Shown: positions 59,402 to 64,000 of the stretch, in pieces | Layout of the letters: each line of letters opens with the position of its first letter | How positions within the stretch are numbered: the stretch's first letter is position 1 | DNA from: Nocardioides seonyuensis | GTDB lineage: Bacteria > Actinomycetota > Actinomycetes > Propionibacteriales > Nocardioidaceae | Direction: 5' to 3' | Assembly: GCF_004683965.1 (NCBI RefSeq) | Contig: NZ_CP038436.1 | Location: 3,410,001-3,474,000, forward strand | Length of the DNA stretch: 64,000 nt | The notes under the pieces: model-generated | Database searches by the model: none | Told to the model about the DNA's origin: nothing | What the model saw: the letters and a program-made list of their open reading frames with translations, nothing else | Position numbers and translations under genes: made by a program

Positions 59402-59469
59402 CCTTTGACGTGTTCCCGATGACCCACCACGTGGAGTGCGTCGCGCTGCTCGAGCCGCACCGCGGCTGA
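59402..59469 (+). pseudogene. Remnant: last ~22 codons of a TrmA/RlmCD-type methyltransferase; right copy of the direct repeat
   Basis: The frame reads FDVFPMTHHVECVALLEPHR and one more residue before TGA 59467. This is the C-terminal motif of the RNA uracil methyltransferases, including the catalytic Cys, and it matches the end of the intact gene at 34902-36125 (FDLFPMTSHTECVALLEP). Nothing resembling the rest of the enzyme lies upstream. It reads as the original 3' end of the backbone gene, cut off by insertion of the B12 locus. Confidence 0.7.
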
Positions 59470-59489
59470 CCCTCTCGGAGACCTTCCAG

Positions 59490-59553
59490 GGTGGCGGCAC
59501 ACGACAGCCTTCCCGCCCCGGGTGGGGGTGGGGAGACGGGTTGTGCCGCCACC
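59490..59553. repeat. Inverted repeat with 12-bp perfect arms; possible terminator
   Basis: GGTGGCGGCACA (59490-59501) and TGTGCCGCCACC (59542-59553) are perfect complements around a 40-nt spacer rich in C then G, which can pair further. It lies 20 bp after the trmA remnant stop, where a terminator of the original gene would be expected. There is no T-run. Confidence 0.45.
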
Positions 59554-59575
59554 ACCGCCGCGGCAGGGTGGCCTC

Positions 59576-59932
59576 GTGGCCCGGTACGCCGTCAACCCGG
59601 ACGCCGTTGCGCACGCGCGTCGCCTGATCGAGTCGCGCCAGTACGTCCTCGACTCGGACTGGGGTGACGTGCAGCCCGATGCCGCAGCCGAGAACGCCTT
59701 CCTCGAGAGACATTCGTGGGAGGAGTACGCCGCCTGGCACCTCGGCCTGACCGAGGGAGCCAACGACGAGACCAAGGCTCGCTACGCGTTCGTCTACGGG
59801 GACCTCCGCCGCGTGCACCGGTCCGGCCTCATCGCGTGCGTCTACCGCGCGGCGGAGTGGCGGCACAAGAAGGTCGAGCTCGCGGCGCACGAGCTCCTGC
59901 AGCAGCTGGACCGGGTGGCCGGGATCCAGTGA
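59576..59932 (+). CDS. Conserved hypothetical protein
   Basis: A 118-residue cytoplasmic protein that I recognise only as a conserved actinobacterial hypothetical. It contains YAVNPDAVAHARRLIESRQY, LDSDWGDVQPDAAAENAFLE, AAWHLGLTEGANDETKARYA and a basic-helical end, YRAAEWRHKKVELAAHELLQ. No signal peptide, membrane segment or metal motif is seen. GTG 59576 follows AGGG and matches the start of the conserved part; the codons upstream lie in the inverted repeat. It is the first intact gene after the B12 locus. Confidence 0.75.
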   Translation: MARYAVNPDAVAHARRLIESRQYVLDSDWGDVQPDAAAENAFLERHSWEEYAAWHLGLTEGANDETKARYAFVYGDLRRVHRSGLIACVYRAAEWRHKKVELAAHELLQQLDRVAGIQ

Positions 59933-59975
59933 CGTCAGCCACCGACAGGCGGCCGGGGACCCAGGGCCCCGTGTG

Positions 59976-59995
59976 ATATCTTGACGTCAAGATAT
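59976..59995. promoter_or_regulatory. Perfect 20-bp palindrome, probable operator of acnA
   Basis: ATATCTTGACGTCAAGATAT is identical to its own complement read in reverse. A -10-like TAGGGT lies at 60011-60016, so the palindrome would cover the -35 area of the acnA promoter. A dimeric repressor (TetR-like regulators of aconitase are known in actinobacteria) or another homodimer is the likely ligand; none is encoded in the window. Confidence 0.6.
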
Positions 59996-60093
59996 TACGA
60001 CGTCAGAACTTAGGGTCGCCTTCCTTACCGTCCTGCTCCGTGCGGCGGCAAGATGGACGGGCGAACCCGCGAACTCCCGAGGAGATGTGGCTG

Positions 60094-62976
<2,883 letters not shown>

Positions 62977-62979
62977 CAG

Positions 62980-63555
62980 GTGCGTGAGTTCCTCGAGCGG
63001 GCCCAGGCGGCCGTCGGCGACGACGGCCGCCTGGTTCCCGGGTCGATGGCCTCCTGGGACGTCTTCCCCTTCGAGACCGCGGGGCTCCGGGTCCGCTCGT
63101 TGGAGGAGTACGCCGTCCCGGAGCCTGACCGCACGCGGACGCCCGAGTCCTGTGGGACGTGCCGCGCCCTGGTGACCGACGACCTGCTCCTCCACACGGG
63201 CGAGCGCCTCGGCGTCGTACGCCCGAGCGGCTGCAACCTCGTCTTCGTGGCGAACGTGGTCTCGCGCAGCCATGAGTCGCTGGACGACCTCGATGACGAG
63301 GGGCACGCCGAGATGGGCCGCCTGATCGGCCGGACCTACCGTGCGATGAAGTCCCTCGAGGGTGTCGGCAACGTCCACGTCAACAAGTGGGAGAACGGCG
63401 GAGGTCACCTGTCGGTGACGCTGCTCGCCAGGCCGGAGGGCGTGCTGCAGCTTCGTGGGTCGAACCTCACGGTGTGGGCCGACATGCTCCCCGCCACGCC
63501 CCGCGAGGAGCTCGACGCCCGCGCGGAGCTGGTGCGCGCCGCCCTGGCGCGATGA
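62980..63555 (+). CDS. HIT-like fold hypothetical protein
   Basis: A 191-residue protein. The middle and end (LVFVANVVSRSHESLDDLDD, GRTYRAMKSLEGVGNVHVNK, GGGHLSVTLLARPEG) resemble the HIT/galactose-1-phosphate uridylyltransferase fold, but the His-x-His-x-His triad is not clearly present. A Cys-x2-Cys pair (SCGTCRAL) may bind zinc. GTG 62980 starts 3 bp after the acnA stop with GAGG upstream, so it is probably read with acnA. The DUF3105 gene overlaps its stop. Confidence 0.6.
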   Translation: MREFLERAQAAVGDDGRLVPGSMASWDVFPFETAGLRVRSLEEYAVPEPDRTRTPESCGTCRALVTDDLLLHTGERLGVVRPSGCNLVFVANVVSRSHESLDDLDDEGHAEMGRLIGRTYRAMKSLEGVGNVHVNKWENGGGHLSVTLLARPEGVLQLRGSNLTVWADMLPATPREELDARAELVRAALAR

Positions 63556-64000
63556 CCGACACCCAGCTCGAGCCGGCACGACGTCGGCCGTCCCGGCTCC
63601 CGCTCGTCCTCTCCTGCGTCGTCTCGGGCCTCGTCCTGGGCGGTGCGCTCCTCGCGCCGGTGATCGCGCGGGTCGCGGGCTACGAGCGCGCCCCGGCCGA
63701 CCTGTCCGCTGTGCAGACCCACGACATCACCGACCGGAGCCACACCGAGGGGGACGTCGACTACCCCCACGTCCCGCCCGCCGGCGGCGCACACGCGCCG
63801 ACGTGGCTGGCGTGCGGCGTCTATGACGTGCCGGTGCGCGAGGAGAACGCCGTCCACGACCTCGAGCACGGGACCGTCTGGATCACCCACGAGCCGGACC
63901 TTCCCGAACAGGAGCACACCCGGCTGGCGGAGCTGCTCCCTGAGAACGGCATCATGTCGCCACGGGAGGACCTGCCCGGTCCCGTGGTCGTCACCGTCTG
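63552..64000 (+). CDS. DUF3105 membrane-anchored protein (cut by the window end)
   Basis: The first ~149 residues of a DUF3105 protein. An N-terminal anchor helix (LPLVLSCVVSGLVLGGALLA) is followed by the family core: YPHVPPAGGAHAPTWLACGV, then YDVPVREENAVHDLEHGTVW. The His-rich surface of this family is often linked with copper or heme proteins, but its role is unknown. ATG 63552 overlaps the preceding stop (ATGA). The gene runs past position 64000. Confidence 0.85.
   Translation, partial: MTDTQLEPARRRPSRLPLVLSCVVSGLVLGGALLAPVIARVAGYERAPADLSAVQTHDITDRSHTEGDVDYPHVPPAGGAHAPTWLACGVYDVPVREENAVHDLEHGTVWITHEPDLPEQEHTRLAELLPENGIMSPREDLPGPVVVTV

Noticed and set aside
59198..59422. Small open frames on both strands of the low-GC segment
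   Set aside because: Neither has a ribosome site, a plausible protein or support from context; they were left as non-coding.

Overview
The window is high-GC DNA with GTG starts, many 4-bp start/stop overlaps and actinobacterial marker genes (sigA with a Lys/Ala-rich tail, sepH, DUF3710, DUF4193, DUF3093, DUF5998). Gene content and order suggest Nocardioides or a close relative in the Nocardioidaceae; that placement is inferred from memory of gene families, not from a search.

Layout. 0-36 kb is a conserved housekeeping backbone. It holds a partial GCS2-like gene, a universal stress protein, an HhH-GPD repair protein, sigA, two lipoproteins (M28 peptidase, CapA), topoisomerase IV parE and a minus-strand operon parC-lprG-P55-like MFS-carbonic anhydrase-SdpI. 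Next come a GNAT/acyl-CoA synthetase fusion, a phosphodiesterase-like gene, thymidine kinase, a sulfurtransferase, a frameshifted sepH, TRIC channel, a sugar-lactone oxidase and ferrochelatase. The block from inositol monophosphatase through DUF4193, DUF3093, dut, DUF3710, OB-fold, DUF3159, two TrkA proteins and an APC permease to a TrmA-type RNA methyltransferase keeps the order of M. tuberculosis Rv2701c to Rv2689c.

36.1-58.3 kb is a cobalamin (B12) locus. It has two plus-strand operons (cobG*-cobH-cobIJ-cobM, and chelatase ChlID-cobA-cobO-cobBC-cobD), a minus-strand operon (cobN-cobF-cobQ-cobK), cobL alone, a [2Fe-2S] protein alone, and the cobalt importer genes cbtB and cbtA. Five cobalamin riboswitches precede these units. 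The set covers uroporphyrinogen III to adenosylcobinamide (phosphate); nucleotide-loop genes are not in the window. CobG is short and lacks the cysteines needed for its Fe-S cluster.

The B12 locus begins directly after the 3' end of the trmA-like gene, and a diverged second copy of that 3' end lies at 59.4 kb just before the backbone resumes with a small conserved gene and aconitase. Between them sit a decayed gene (two frameshifts) and a lower-GC orphan segment. I read this as an acquired B12 island placed at the trmA 3' end; no integrase is visible.

59.5-64 kb returns to backbone: a hypothetical gene, acnA behind a perfect 20-bp palindrome, a HIT-like protein, and a DUF3105 membrane protein cut by the window end. 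Many backbone genes show a TANNNT-type hexamer 6-8 nt before the start codon and no Shine-Dalgarno, the signature of leaderless transcripts, including three divergent pairs.
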